Below are positions 15,101-27,000 of a stretch of 64,000 nt of DNA, piece after piece. The translations under genes were made by a program, and so were the position numbers. The notes under the pieces are model-generated. The model did not search any database and was not told where the DNA came from. It saw only the letters and a program-made list of their open reading frames with translations. The first letter of the stretch is position 1, and every line of letters begins with the position of its first letter. Source of the stretch: Kingdonia uniflora (Eukaryota > Streptophyta > Magnoliopsida > Ranunculales > Circaeasteraceae); contig JACGCM010002893.1 in assembly GCA_014058105.1 (NCBI GenBank), positions 868,001 through 932,000 of the forward strand, written 5' to 3'.

Positions 15101-17404
15101 AAGCAAAGAAGTGGTTCACTTACAGGTCACAAATAAGGCAATGCAAGATATACAAAAAAGAGTGAGCAACTAACAAAGCCCCACAATACTTTTTTATTGT
15201 CTAAGTAACGCAGCCCAAGTTCTATTTCCTTATGTCTTGAGTTTTGAGAGTTAGCTCTTCAACTCTCCCAATCATGAACACTGACCCGCAGGCTCCTGCA
15301 TAGATCCACGCAGTATATATGATGTATATATGTTGGATTCTCACAACATTTTGAATCTACCCAGCTGATGCATAAATCGGTATACTTATTTATTCTTGAT
15401 TTTCTCTTTCCGGGGAACAAATATCTTTTTATCAGCTACTGTCGTCGTTGAAGAATTCGGTCACAGAGAAGAATATGGACCTCTTGTCATCAGCACCTTT
15501 GAAAGATTCGCATCTGCATCTTCAATAGTGGCCCTTAACTCTTCATATATATGTGATCAAGAGCCCGATCTAGTAGAGGCCTACGCTAACTTCACATCAA
15601 CATTTGTCCGTGGTTGCCCGAAGGTCTCAGTTCCCTTTCATGTAAACTTTGGTCATCTTACATAATATTTACTTGAGATTTATCCTCTGTACATTATTTG
15701 CAGGAAGTACTGGCAGCATCGGGCTCTCTACTCGAAAGTTCATTCCAAAAGGCAGCTATATGCTGTACTGCTATGCATCGTGGAGCAGCACTGGCAGCAA
15801 TGTCGTACATGTCTTGTGAGTAATCCTGAAAGTTTTTTTGTTTTACTTTTTATCTAATTGTTGCTAGGATATTTTTGGAAGGATATCTTCATAGAAGATA
15901 CGGTTGTCATAGGTAGTTGTCCAAGTTATTATTTTCATATGTTTGTTACAGTTCTTCTTGTCATAGGATATCTTCATGATTTTCTTTTCTCTAGATATTG
16001 TTATATTTGTAAGATTCGGTTTACAATTGTATAAATTACTCCGAGTACAAACTCTATTCTAAGTTTAATTTGGATCCTATCTATTCTTGAGTGAAATCTT
16101 TAGCTTTTAGTTAATTCGCCTTTTCTAGCTTATCCTGTTAGTATTCTTAGATGAAGATCATGCTTCAAAGGTGTAGCTTATAAGTTTTCTTAACTTCTTT
16201 CTTGAACCTTGCAGGTTTCTTAGAGGTGGGCCTAACTTCGGTGCTGGAGTCTATGGTTTGTATTAGTGAAGGGTCCTTCAGCTCAGTGGTCATCCAAATC
16301 ATCTCTCACAGCGGCGAAGGACTTGTGTCAAATGTTGTATATGCTTTACTTGGGGTTCCAGCAATGTCACGGGTAATAGTTATCAACAAAAAATATCTAT
16401 TCTCATGATCTGCATATCAAGGTTTAGAAAGGCTACCCTTTAAGCTCGATGCATTTGTGAGGCGACGGTTCAATTTAATAAGCCTGAAGGCACATGCCTA
16501 AGCCTCAAATTTAGGCGCGCCTCAAGGCGCTGAGGCGAAACACGTTTTCAAACTTGCTGCATATATGTCCTGCAGGATTGAGCATCTTTTCATTTTTTTT
16601 CTTCTATGATGATGCTTTAGCAGTTTTAAAAGCAACTAATGGCAACTATAGGTAGATTTGTATCTTATTTTCCTTGCATGCTCGAATAATGAATTGTTGC
16701 TCTACTTTTTGATCAGGTCCACAAGTCTGCAACAATCTTGCAACAATTAGCAGCAATATGTAGTTTAAGTGAGAGAACATCCTGGATGTCAGTTCTTTCT
16801 TGGGAGTCTTTAAAAGGATGGCTACACTTAACGGTCTCTATCTCTGTTGTACACACACATATCCATACCATTTGATTGATGATTCCATTTCTTTTTGCAA
16901 GATTTTCGTATAGAGCCTTACATTTGTCATAGGGTGTCGCCTTACATTTCCCTTACTATTTACATTCTTTGTTTGTTTAAGCAAGCGTATATTACATCAA
17001 TTCCTCAAAGGGGAGGAAACCCATACAAGAAAACATAAAAAAGCAAAAGTCATGTCTTGCTCAACTTTAGTATATAAATGAACCTCGAGGATACATATCT
17101 TACTCTCTATTTTTTCTTATAGCTTTATGATTATATCTTGTAATGGTTCTGAGACCTATGCCTTCATTTTCAGGTACAGGCTTTGCCAGCTGAATATTTA
17201 AAGCACGGTGAAGCAGAAATTTTGGTCCCACTGTGGCTAAAGGCCCTTGCTAGTGCAGCTTCAGATTACCTTGAGAGTAAGACTCGTGATGTTGGGAGAA
17301 ATAATCATAGCCATAACCACGGTGGTCATATGCAAGGGAAAGGTGGAAGAACACTGAAGCGTATAATCAGAGAATTTGCTGACACCCACCGTAATCTAAC
17401 GTAA
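3174..17404 (+). CDS. Importin-13/transportin-like ARM-repeat karyopherin
   Basis: Predicted nuclear transport receptor of the importin-beta superfamily, closest in memory to Arabidopsis At1g12930, which is distantly related to MOS14/transportin-SR. Such proteins carry cargo through the nuclear pore under Ran-GTP control; the cargo here is unknown. The 24 exons join in frame: 3174-3383, 3454-3552, 3633-3857, 3940-4056, 5531-5614, 5704-5763, 5878-6006, 6130-6191, 6367-6423, 6825-6948, 12400-12534, 12761-12841, 12949-13062, 13146-13225, 13326-13461, 13991-14140, 14318-14403, 14579-14766, 14845-14937, 15436-15623, 15704-15815, 16215-16372, 16717-16833, 17174-17404. They give 1011 residues, the family length. 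The N-terminus carries the importin-beta N-terminal pattern ([10 protein letters not shown]), and the C-terminus keeps the conserved GHMQGK and GRTLKR block. ATG 3174 is chosen because the open frame before it has no ATG; a second Met lies two codons on. Intron 10 (6949-12399) is swollen by a SINE and a solo LTR. No break was found in the coding sequence. Confidence 0.93.
4057..5530. other. Intron 4 of the importin gene
   Basis: A 1.47-kb intron. The part around 4380-4620 resembles decayed LTR-type sequence (promoter-like and short pyrimidine-rich tracts), but no terminal repeats or target duplication could be identified. Nothing coding was seen. Confidence 0.3.
7191..7473 (+). mobile_element. 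tRNA-derived SINE
   Basis: The 5' end resembles a polymerase III promoter: an A-box-like TGGTTCAGTGG at 7199-7209 and a B-box-like GAGTTCGATCCC near 7240-7252, spaced as in a tRNA. A GC-richer body follows, then an A-rich tail (7456-7473). This is the layout of plant tRNA-related SINEs. It sits in importin intron 10 in the same orientation as the gene. The open frames across it are incidental. No target-site duplication was resolved. Confidence 0.65.
7568..10852. mobile_element. Solo LTR of a Ty3/gypsy-type retrotransposon (3.3 kb)
   Basis: The segment begins TGTGACGTCCCACA and ends GGGTCGTTACA, the TG...CA ends typical of gypsy LTRs. It is flanked by a perfect 5-bp direct repeat ACTAA at 7563-7567 and 10853-10857, the expected target-site duplication. 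No gag or pol frame lies inside, so it is read as a solo LTR left by recombination between two LTRs. LTRs of 3 kb or more are known in Tekay/Del chromoviruses and Ogre/Athila lines; assignment to Tekay is a guess from the ends. It occupies most of importin intron 10. The element's own transcriptional direction was not established. Confidence 0.75.
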
Positions 17405-17847
17405 CTCTCCTCCCAGTTGCTGCACAGTAATGAGCAGACCATTTTCGAATTGTTGACAGCGCGTGCACCATGTTGCTGTAAATGAAGGTGCATTTCCCGC
17501 TTGACTAATTAAATCTACCCATCAAAGCAATGCCTCTGAGCCCTCTGACATTTCAACTGTAATCTTATTGTTTGTACAGTAGATATTGATCTTACCTCAA
17601 AATCAGAGGTAATTTTTGGATCAGATGAATTTGATGTGCAGGGCTGCCTTGTGATAAGAATTTGGTTGTATAAAAGAAGGATTATATAAAGCTTATTTTC
17701 TCATTATGTTTTCAATGGAAGTATTGATTGTTTCGGCATCCAATCCTGTTATTAAGCATGATTTTTCTTATTTCTGGTATGTCTGAAAGAGTGAAATAAT
17801 TTCGGGATATAATAAGTAAATGACAAATTATTAAATGAAACATACAA
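17405..17847. other. 3' flank of the importin gene
   Basis: Presumed 3' UTR and polyadenylation region of the importin gene, A/T-rich. No other feature was recognised before the tRNA gene. Confidence 0.4.
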
Positions 17848-17928
17848 GTCAAGATGGTCGAGTTGGTCTAAGGCGCTAGTTTCAGGTACTGGTCCGAAAG
17901 GGCATGGGTTCGAATCCCATTCTTGACA
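17848..17928 (+). tRNA. tRNA-Leu (anticodon CAG)
   Basis: The sequence folds as a class II tRNA. The 7-bp acceptor stem is GTCAAGA with TCTTGAC (17848-17854 with 17921-17927) and an A discriminator. A D-arm is followed by the anticodon stem CTAGT/ACTGG (one U-G pair) with a 7-base loop placing CAG at 17883-17885. There is a short variable arm CC-GAAA-GG and a T-arm ATGGG/CCCAT around TTCGAAT. No intron is present. A T-run just downstream (from about 17935) can serve as the polymerase III terminator. The internal A and B boxes are intact, so the gene is probably functional. It decodes CUG codons. Confidence 0.93.
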
Positions 17929-18828
17929 ATCGTTTATTTTTTTCTTTCCAGTTGTTTATTTTTATACCATTCTTAACAGAATGGAATTTAACTTCATTCA
18001 TCAAGTGTATGGCATTCAATTGCTAATCTGCTCTCTATTCAAGATGTTGTTTCCTTGAGTGTCTCCTATTCTTTTGTTCCTAGATCTTCTAACTTTGTTG
18101 CCCATGAATTAGGAGCCTGTTCTGGGGAGAAGTTGTAACTTTTTGTGGAGTAAGTCAGACATACCTCTTTGGCTTTCTGATAGTGCTTGTAAATTTGGTT
18201 TGTGTTGTTTAATATTATTGGGGGTTTCTACAAAAGAAAAACACACACGCACGCACTAGTAGAATTAGCGGTCAAAAATAAAACTCAAAGATTGGCATAC
18301 TAAACACAACCACAAATTGATAACAAAACTCAGAAATTGTAATCCTTGTGCATGACAAATTGATAACAAAACACACACTAGGATCATACGAGCAACTCTC
18401 CCAGTAAGTTAGATCTGCGGCTTTTCCAGCTCTAAGACCTTGGGTCTTAGTAGGTGTATTGACAGAGACGAAAATGATGTAAGTACCAAAGAATAGGTTA
18501 TTGTTCCTGCAGGATTTGACAACACAGGCAATCACAGTTCCAAGCATTAATACAAGATGTCTACGACAACCACCTGAATGTCAGGGCACTTGTAAGCAAT
18601 CATGGCCATTGTTGGCCCTCCAACGTAGCCAGCTCAGATCTTCACCATTTTCTTACAAACAATTGGAAGGAACTCATAAGAGAAGATAAAGTCATAGAAG
18701 AAGAAGATTTCAGTGATTTCAAGAGTTAAACAGCACTATTGGAGATAAATAATACATATTTTCATACGAAAGAGAAGAGTCCAACATGGATAGTCAGAAT
18801 TTTTTTATAATTATTGAACAACATAATC
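17929..18828. other. Intergenic region between tRNA-Leu and the lectin kinase 3' end
   Basis: A/T-rich spacer with no recognised coding frame or transposon ends. The right-hand part (about 18500-18828) is the likely 3' UTR of the minus-strand receptor-like kinase. Confidence 0.4.
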
Positions 18829-21800
18829 TTAAACATTGACCATCTCTACCTCGAGCGAAGGAGGAGGAGACATTATTAGAGGAGTGGTGGTGCTTGTGCT
18901 TGAGCCACTTTTTGTTTTTTCAGAAGCAGAAGCAGAAGCAGCAGTTTTTAAGCCCAATTGTTGAAGCTGATGGACAACATGAGACATCCTTGGCCTCACT
19001 GATGGAACATGCTGTGTGCAACAATATACAAGCTCTACCACTTTTTGTATGATCCCAACTTCAGGTATATCAGATTCCATTATCAATGGATCCAACAGAT
19101 CTGTGTAACGGTGAGACTGCACCAATGGTGTTGCCCACTCGAATATCCTTTGCCCATAACTTACTGAATCAATTTCCTGACCCGGCCTATGTCCACTTAC
19201 AATTTCAAGCAGCAACACTCCAAAGCTATAAACATCACTCTTGGTTGTCAGCTCATTCCTGTAAATAAATTCTGGAGCAAGGTAACCGTATGTTGCAGCC
19301 ATCACTGTCCTCTCGTGCATCACTTCCCATGGTACAAACTTGGACAGCCCAACTCCCATTAGATGTGCACTAAATTCTTCGTCAAGTAACACGTTACTGG
19401 CACGGATGTCCCTATGGACCACGTGCGGCTTCACCTTGTCATGTAAGAACCTGTCACAGATGATAGATATAAACAACATTAAGGTTTTTGCCTTCGAAAA
19501 CAGAAAATCCTCGCAGCAAGATGTGAAAAAAAACAAGTAGCATGTGTATTCCAGGACGCAAGGCATAAGAAAATTTCAATGATGCAGTGGCAGTACAAAA
19601 TAGTACAAAATAGTACCAAATATTATTGGTGACCATGCTCCGGTTAGCTTAAAAAACTTCTCTATAAAGATTGCCTCACAAAAGAATCTCAAAGACCAGT
19701 TCACAAATATAATTTTACTCATACAAATAAACATTTTCAGCCAAAACCTCCATTTTTTTTAAGAGTTACAACAGGGAACACTAAAAGTACATATAGAATA
19801 GAAGAGACCAGCAGCTACAGCAAACGAGATGTCTCTTCACCTCATTTTCTATCTGCTCTCTCAAACGTCCTCCTTTGTGCCTTCCTCCTATTCTCTGTAT
19901 TCTATAATTTCTATTTGCCCTCAATATCTTTTTCAGTGTTCATGTTGCAACGAAAGTTTTGTTTTGTTTTTCAAGAAGGAAGCTGGGGGTAAGGTAATAT
20001 TTACAAATGTTGGTAAACCCCATTTGAGTCATCACTGCACAAACAGTTAACTCAGTAGGGAAAAAACAAGAAAAATACAATATACCATCTGTACGGTGTG
20101 AAGCTACATATTTAACTGCTCTAATAGAATGCTTTGTTTTGTGAATGAAGGATATATGCTTGACCGTGCTCCTCCCTTTATCAATATCCCTCTAAGTCTT
20201 CATCCTTCTCCAAGTAGAAACCCAATCAGAGTTAAGAGAGTTGATAATTTGTTGTGAGTCTGAACATACTTCCAAATCCTGGATCCTTATTAGAATAGCA
20301 AAGCTAATACCTTCCATAATTGCTGACAGCTGAGCACAATCTTCATCTTTCTCTTCTGTTGAAAATTTTGCATAAAGCACAGATTGGAATTCCATTAGAT
20401 AGTCTGAGAAAACCACCAAATTTTTTTATGGTTCCGAGGATCACATGTAACATCTAGAATAACTAAGTGCTTTGACTGATGTTTCCAACCTTCTTTACTG
20501 ACCACTCTAGTAACCTTTACCCTGGATTTTACCCCCATTCATAGAAGACCTCTGTATTCTGTGGTGTATCCCAGAAATTAAATTCAGTGAGTTGTAGCTT
20601 CTGTGTAACCAGCCTTTTAATTTTCTGGTAAACTGAATCTGCAGAACTGACTTTTTGCTGGAATTGTCTTAAGTTCCACTCCTCCCATATAAAATATACA
20701 GTGGCCACAAAAGTAACTCTGATAATCTCTTTTATACCTGAGTCAATATTTCCCAGCTGCATCATCCAATTGAACTCTTCATGCCATCTATTTATCTGTT
20801 TTATGATGCCTACATTCTGCAAATTTTTTGACCAGATTTGTTTTGTAAATGCACATTCAACAGAAGTTGCTAACATCATTAAAAAGAAACACCATATCCC
20901 ACTTTACGCCTGTCGCTATCCAGAAAATATCATGGATAATTTGTTCCTTTGCTATGAACTTCCTTCTCCACTCACTGAGCATCTTATAAAATTTTGAAGA
21001 ACCCGGTCCCTTTATCTACTTTTTTTTTTTTTTTTGCAGTGCAGGGTGATCCCGTTTCGTAATTAATCACATGTCCGACTAATCCCCTAGGGCCCGTGCA
21101 TTTCCTCCGACACACATGCCGTGAAAGTCGTGATAAATTCTGGCCAGTGGCTCCCGTTAGTGGTGAGCCGAACTCAGGATTTTCTCATTGAAACTGCACG
21201 TCCTTTCTTAAAAGGGTCTCCAGAAAGAAAAAAATGGAAGGCAATCCCACCACATGCACAAAAATATTGCCCGAGCATCGATCCCATTTACATCACATAT
21301 GCCCAATCAATTTTACTCTTGCAAAAATTCACCCTTGTCAAGAACAAGGTTTGAAATACGATAGGATACCGTAAAAGGGACACATCCAACCTTGTTCAGC
21401 TCCCACAAATAATAGTATGCCAAAAAAACAAGCTGGAAAGGAGTAACTACACCTTGAGAGCATTAATGAAAGTCCATTCTCCTGGCTCTACAAATCAATG
21501 TACTTGAAAGTTGCCCCACCATGAAAATGATAAATGAGAATATGGGATCCCATAAAACATCACTACGAAGATCCTGAAAAATCCAGTGACGACCAATTGA
21601 GGAAAAATAAAAAGGTCATGTGTAAGCAAAAATTCTCCTCCATTTGACCCAGAAGCTCATCTTTTGCACGTGTATAATCAACAAAGCTCTAGCCTCCAGC
21701 TAATCCTCAAGTTCATGCAACCATTTCTCCTTAGATATCATGCAATCTTTTATTCTTAAGGAGAACCCCGTCAAGAATCTGCATACCAGAATGAGATTGA

Positions 21801-23755
21801 GTGAAATAGGATACAGTAGACTGAGTCCACACTTTTATCTTGGAGGCCATGGAGTTAATTGCAATCTTGTATATCTCCAGCAAGAAAGTCTGGCCAAAGC
21901 AAATCGTTCTGGGCTAAAAAATAGCCCGCAAAAAGCATAGCCTAAACAGGTAAAATTGCTAGCTAGGAGAAGTTCTAGACCCTATCAAAAAAAATGAAAA
22001 TTTCTCATTCTCGCTCGCTCGAAGCTTCAAGTAAAGCTTAAAAAAAACTTCAATAGTCAAAATTTGTATGTCTCATATGGATGGTGATACTCAGCATATG
22101 TTTGTACATGACATTTCAATCCAGTTACTAATCTAGTTTTCGAAGATCATGTATGAGGCTGTGCTCCGAACTGCTTGTACACCTCATACTGACTCTACTG
22201 TGAGAATACCGCCTATAAACAACTGTAGATGATTCTGACCCTGCTATATATTAGTAGAAGGCTAGAAGCAATTGAAGTACCCTGTCCTTACGTGTGCTAA
22301 GATGGGCCTGGTAGATGTTGTGGAATGGCAGGCTGGTGGTTCTTCAATGTGTGTGTATGTGTCTGATAACATCAGTATTATTAATAGAAGTAGCTCTAGT
22401 AAGAGGCAGCGTTAAACTGGGGAAATGGGGATGCAGGATATTATGAGAGGAAGAAATAGGGATTAAGGATATGATGAAAGATGGAGTTAGTATCTTTGTG
22501 TTACATGTATGTCTAAATCTATATAGATATGTGTGGTTTGTGTCTGAAGTATATTGACCAGACCAAAAGTGAGTAAGATAAATGAGCTATAGAAATGTTG
22601 AGCTAAGCTTGATAATGAAGCAAGAAGGTTTTGTAATTTTCGAAAGAGAAGTTAAGTAACAACAATTTCAAATGTAGCAGAAGAAGGTTGCACTTACGCA
22701 ATTCCTTGAGCAAGAGTGGTGGCTACTCTCATTCTCATTGTCCAATCCAAGCTCCTCCCACCCCTGGGTATGTGATGTAACCACCTATCCAAAGGTCCGT
22801 TGGCAACAAACTCATAAACAATATAGCGATCACTGTGATCATAACACCATCCTTTTAGGGCAACAAGATTAGGATGGTGAAGCCTTGCAACTCTTCCAAC
22901 CTGAGAAAAGAATTCTTTCTTCCTCTGAAAGTTAGACCTCTTTAACCTCTTGACTGCAACCCTAGAGCCATCAGGCATAAGCCCACTATATGTTCCACCC
23001 GTCTTGGCATCTCCAATGAGTCGGTTTCCTTCACTAAAATTCTTTGTGACTGATCTGAGTTCATCGCTGGTGAAGAGCCGCGAGGAGGGAGGTACCAAAG
23101 CACATGTGGAAGGAGTAGATACTTTGTGTGACCTTCTACTACGCTTCTTAGTGGTCTTATAGAGGAGAAGCCAAACAATGGCAGCTAATGTAGTGCAGAG
23201 GATAAGAGCACTGAGAAGTGATAGTATGATAAGATAGTCGTTGTGACATCGGTTGTGGAGACATTTGTTGTTGTTTGGTAAATGAAGCATGCATATGAAG
23301 TGATGAGATGAGTTACAATTGGCAGCTTGGATTGAGACAGGGGTGGTGGTAGTGAGCAATGTACAACTAGACCTAGTAGTACCTCCAAGCCAGCAGCTAT
23401 TATTATTAGTAATGTGAATACAGAGTTTGTGGAGGAGGTATAGGTCTTGGGGAGAAGTGAGAGATGCCAAATGAGCAGAATGAAAGTGTTGTTTACAAAG
23501 AGACTCAGAATTGTACCAAGAAGTTGAAGTTGAAGTAGAAGTTGAAGTTCCAAAGCACTTGTTGTGATGTAATTCCCAACCAGCTGGGCACACTGATGCT
23601 GATATCAAATATGAGTTGAAATCTATAAATAAATATACATATAGCTGTAGTTAATTAGTTGGTAATAAAAAAAGAAGAAAAAACTCACAGTTTTGAGCTC
23701 TAACAACAACAACAACAACAAGAAGATACACAAGAGGAGGAATTAGGGTCGCCAT
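18829..23755 (-). CDS. C-type lectin receptor-like (pseudo)kinase
   Basis: Homologue of the single-copy plant C-type lectin receptor-like kinase (Arabidopsis At1g52310, from memory). Three minus-strand exons join in frame: 23755-23689, 23598-22698, 19450-18829, giving 529 residues. In order: signal peptide (1-20); lectin-like domain with paired cysteines and W-L-G-G (about 26-125); transmembrane segment (144-169); basic stop-transfer; kinase domain (about 215-490); Ser/Thr-rich tail. Lys239 in AVK and the HRD loop (335-337) are present. The alpha-C glutamate position appears to be Gln, and the DFG motif reads G-V-G (355-357), so the metal-binding Asp is missing. As I remember, the Arabidopsis protein shares the DFG loss, so this is a family trait and signalling probably relies on scaffolding. 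ATG 23755 is chosen because it begins directly with a signal peptide; an in-frame Met 30 codons upstream would bury it. Intron 2 (19451-22697) holds LINE and SINE debris. The gene is head-to-head with RAD52-2. Confidence 0.92.
20160..21005 (-). mobile_element. LINE 3' fragment (zinc-binding RT and RNase H-like region)
   Basis: Minus-strand frames show the end of a plant non-LTR retrotransposon. From 21000 down to 20529 there is a reverse-transcriptase zinc-binding-like segment containing an A-F-T-K-Q-I-W type motif, FIWEEWN and the usual spacing, broken by a frameshift near 20880. From 20419 to 20192 there is an RNase H-like segment with A-Q-L-S-A-I-M-E-G. It lies in intron 2 of the lectin kinase, on the same strand as the gene. 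The endonuclease and main RT domain are absent, consistent with 5' truncation. It is not a functional gene. Confidence 0.65.
21018..21205 (-). mobile_element. SINE-like fragment with poly(A) tail
   Basis: Read on the minus strand, a GC-richer segment with a GGATTAGTCGG motif of the kind seen near the 3' part of tRNA-related plant SINEs ends in a run of about 17 A (T-run at about 21021-21037 on plus). No clear A/B boxes or target duplication were found, so this is a weak call. It may instead be the tail of the adjacent LINE insertion's target. Confidence 0.35.
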
Positions 23756-24056
23756 GCTGCTGAAATCTTCTTCCCCAATGTCTATACTCTTCAACTGATT
23801 GATGAAGAGATCCTCCGACTCTTGAAGTGAGTGAGTGAGTATCAATCCTTTTCAACTACAGAGCGAGCTTTGTAGTTTCTTCTTCTCTTCTTCAATTGAT
23901 GTCCCAACGCTACTGTTGTACTTATTATTAAGTCCGTGTAAGTTGCACGTGAGCTACTAACTACCACCAGCAACATCACAAAGGAAGAAAGTCACCTACC
24001 TCACTTTCTTCTATAAATAATAAAACTCGTAGAATAGATCTTACTTATTATTATTA
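23756..24056. promoter_or_regulatory. Divergent promoter between lectin kinase and RAD52-2
   Basis: Only 301 bp separate the two start codons. A G-box CACGTG lies at 23945-23950 and a TATA box TATAAATA at 24012-24019, about 40 bp before the RAD52-2 ATG, implying a very short 5' UTR. The right half of this promoter, G-box included, was copied to 28393-28620 with the RAD52-2 5' exons. Shared control of the two genes is an inference. Confidence 0.6.
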
Positions 24057-27000
24057 ATGGCGTTGCAAACTCCCTCTTCTAGCTTCCTGCTTCCGTCAGA
24101 GACTCTCAACTATTCATCATCTCTTCGAATAACACCAACAACACTAGCAACAAGGAGAGGAAGATCATCATCTTCATCGCTGTTGGTTGTTAGGTGTGGC
24201 CTAGACAACAAGAAGCCACCATCATCATCATCATCATCACCATCGCTGGTTGTGGGCGGAGTTGAAGTTGGGATGGGAGAAGGAGCAAACTCCAATTACG
24301 TGGTTCCTTTCGGCAAGTCCTCATGCCTCACACGCCCCCTCGCTGAGATCCTTAGAGATCTCAACAAGAGGATCTCTGACAACATCATCAAACCAGACTC
24401 CAAATGCATCCCCTGGTAAAACCTAATCTCAATCTCATCTCCTCCAAATGCATAATCCATTTTCTCTTTCTCTTCTCATTATTAGATTTTGTTTTAGGTA
24501 CCATGCCAACAGAATGTTGAGCTTCTATGCCCCTGGTATGTTTTAACAAATTCCTTATTAAATCTTTCCTGTGCAGTTTTAGTTTTAGTTTTAGTTTTAG
24601 TAGAGAATTTGCCATTTTTTACTTGCTGCTACCAGGGGACGAAGCCTGCCTACTGGGGTCTGCAACATTAACATAACAAAAATCTTAATTAGATTAATTT
24701 TTGTTTTTGTTTTATTAGATAGTGGAAAATCAAAAAACTAAAACTAAAACAGATTCAACCATAAATATAAAAGTTTTTAAGAAGAGGAAAAAATCCTCCA
24801 ATGTCCTTAACAAGTTCTCAATCCTTTTAACTTGAATCGACGAGTCTTCATAGTTTGAAAATATTGTATGATCGTGTCTTTGAGGGTTTCCTTCTTGATT
24901 TATGCAACCATACAGTCATTCGACCAATCATCCCCTATCCTATTGCACATGTACTTCTTTATAATACGCACAGCTAAAAAAACTCTCTCAACACTAGCAG
25001 CAGTAGCAACCGGTAGAAGCAATGTCAAAGTTATAGGTGAATAAACCAAGGGAAACACTTTATCTTTTTTCGTTGTAACCATCACCTTAGCAAGATCGCT
25101 AATCCTTTTCAAACCTGCAAACTGAATCTTTGGACGCACATCATCAATATAGGTTTCGAGTTGATTTGAAAGAAACCCGATATCCACTCGAGAAAAATCG
25201 GCTTCATAGAACTCAGCAAGGCGAATTAATCTTTCCTTTTCAAAAGTAGAAAATGAATCTTCGCGGCTCAAACATGCCATACAAAAAAACAATTCAATAT
25301 TCACTTCATTAAAATGACCATTTAGCTCCATAAGTTGATCATCTAAGCAATTGTTGAACAATTCAGAGCGGTAATATTGTTCGTTTGTACTTATGTTAGC
25401 ATAACGTCGTGATCGACCTTTAGGTACAAACTCATCCCTCATGATAGGTGTTGGGATTTTATGTTTGTTACAATGAGCAGGAACTTCCTTTAAAAGCGAA
25501 TTCCATCCATTATCTCGATATTTTTTATAGTATTAAGAAATAATTGGTTTTTACTTTTAATTCCCATATATATATTAGTTTATTAATAGCTTTATGTTAT
25601 AAATTTTAGATTTCAAGTTGTAATTTTTAATTGAATTACTCATATTTATTTGTTATGAATAATGATTATCTCATTTCTATATCAAATTTTGGTATAAACC
25701 GAGTTTTTTCTTATAAGAATTAAAATATTGAATGATAAGTAATAAAATCAATATACCATGATAAAATCATGTGGTTTGATATTTTGAACCATGGTCTGAG
25801 CTCAAAACTGTAACTTCAATTCTTTAACAAACTTAATCACCATTTACTTGGGCACCGACCATAGGTTTGTTGATAAGCAAACGAGAAAGAGAGTGAGAGA
25901 AGACCAAACTCTCTCCCTCACTCTAGTTATTGGGATTTCTGGAGGAGTTGGTAATAGTGGAAATGGGGAAGAAGAAGCTCGATTCAGGATGGATCGCTGC
26001 GAGATCTACTGAATTGGTAAAATTGGAGTTCTAGTTAATAAGCATTGGGGTTTCGAGATCCAAGAATTGGAAAGGATTACATGGGGTTGCATAAGGTAAG
26101 ATTTCTAGAGTCGGCATTGCAAAGAAATTGGGGGTTTCGTTCTTTTCGTATCCGCATGATTTCAAATGCTAGGCTTCATTTGATTCCTATTGTTGTTGTC
26201 CTTCTGGTGATTTTTTTATGTAAAATTTAATTGACCCATTTAAAGAAAAGCTTTAATGAAGAATGAAAACCCCATTATCAGAGAAGAGAGGTGTTTCAAG
26301 ACTAGGGTTTCTGATGTCAAAGGAAGGAAGGCAGTGCTCTTCACTCTTGTTTGTACTTTCAGCTTACTAATGTTCCTTCTCATGTCAAAGCGGCTCTTCT
26401 TATGGATAAGAGGGGCGTGGTTGCTATGAGGTTGTAAGTTTCTCTTTTGTTCAGGGCATAGTATGGTCACCCCTTTGTACTCTCTTTGTTCAATCAAATA
26501 TACTCAGGTACTTAATTAAAAAAAAAAAAAAGACTTGAGTTTTTGAAGTTTAGCTTAAAAACTTTTTGGGTTTCTTGATTTAGTTTGATTCTCTCTAGGT
26601 GTTTCTATAAACATATAATACTTTGGGGTTTGCTCTGAGATTGCAATAGAGGTGAAGAGAGAAGAATCGCAACAAAGATTTCCTTGAAGAGATAGTTACC
26701 CAAACTTTAATTTCGTAACCCCAACACCATCTAACCCAACTCAATCCTATACTTGCGTCAAAATAAATCCTCACTTTAAATTTGAAAATTCTCTAATTTC
26801 CCCCGCAATCAATTATGTATACCTACTAGGTAAAATCAGAAACCTTTCGGGCGTTTAGAAAGTGTCCACGTGAATTCTTTTCTCTCGTAGTTAAAAGTGG
26901 AAGGGTTTTACGAAGAGGTTTTTAGATGAGTTAGTTTTTGGGATAGTACCGAAGGCACGTCACTTGAAATACATATTGTGGAGATTAAAAAGACATGATA

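Noticed and set aside
23756..23845. N-terminal extension of the lectin kinase from ATG 23845
   Set aside because: It would add 30 mostly polar residues in front of a clear signal peptide; ATG 23755 fits secretion better.
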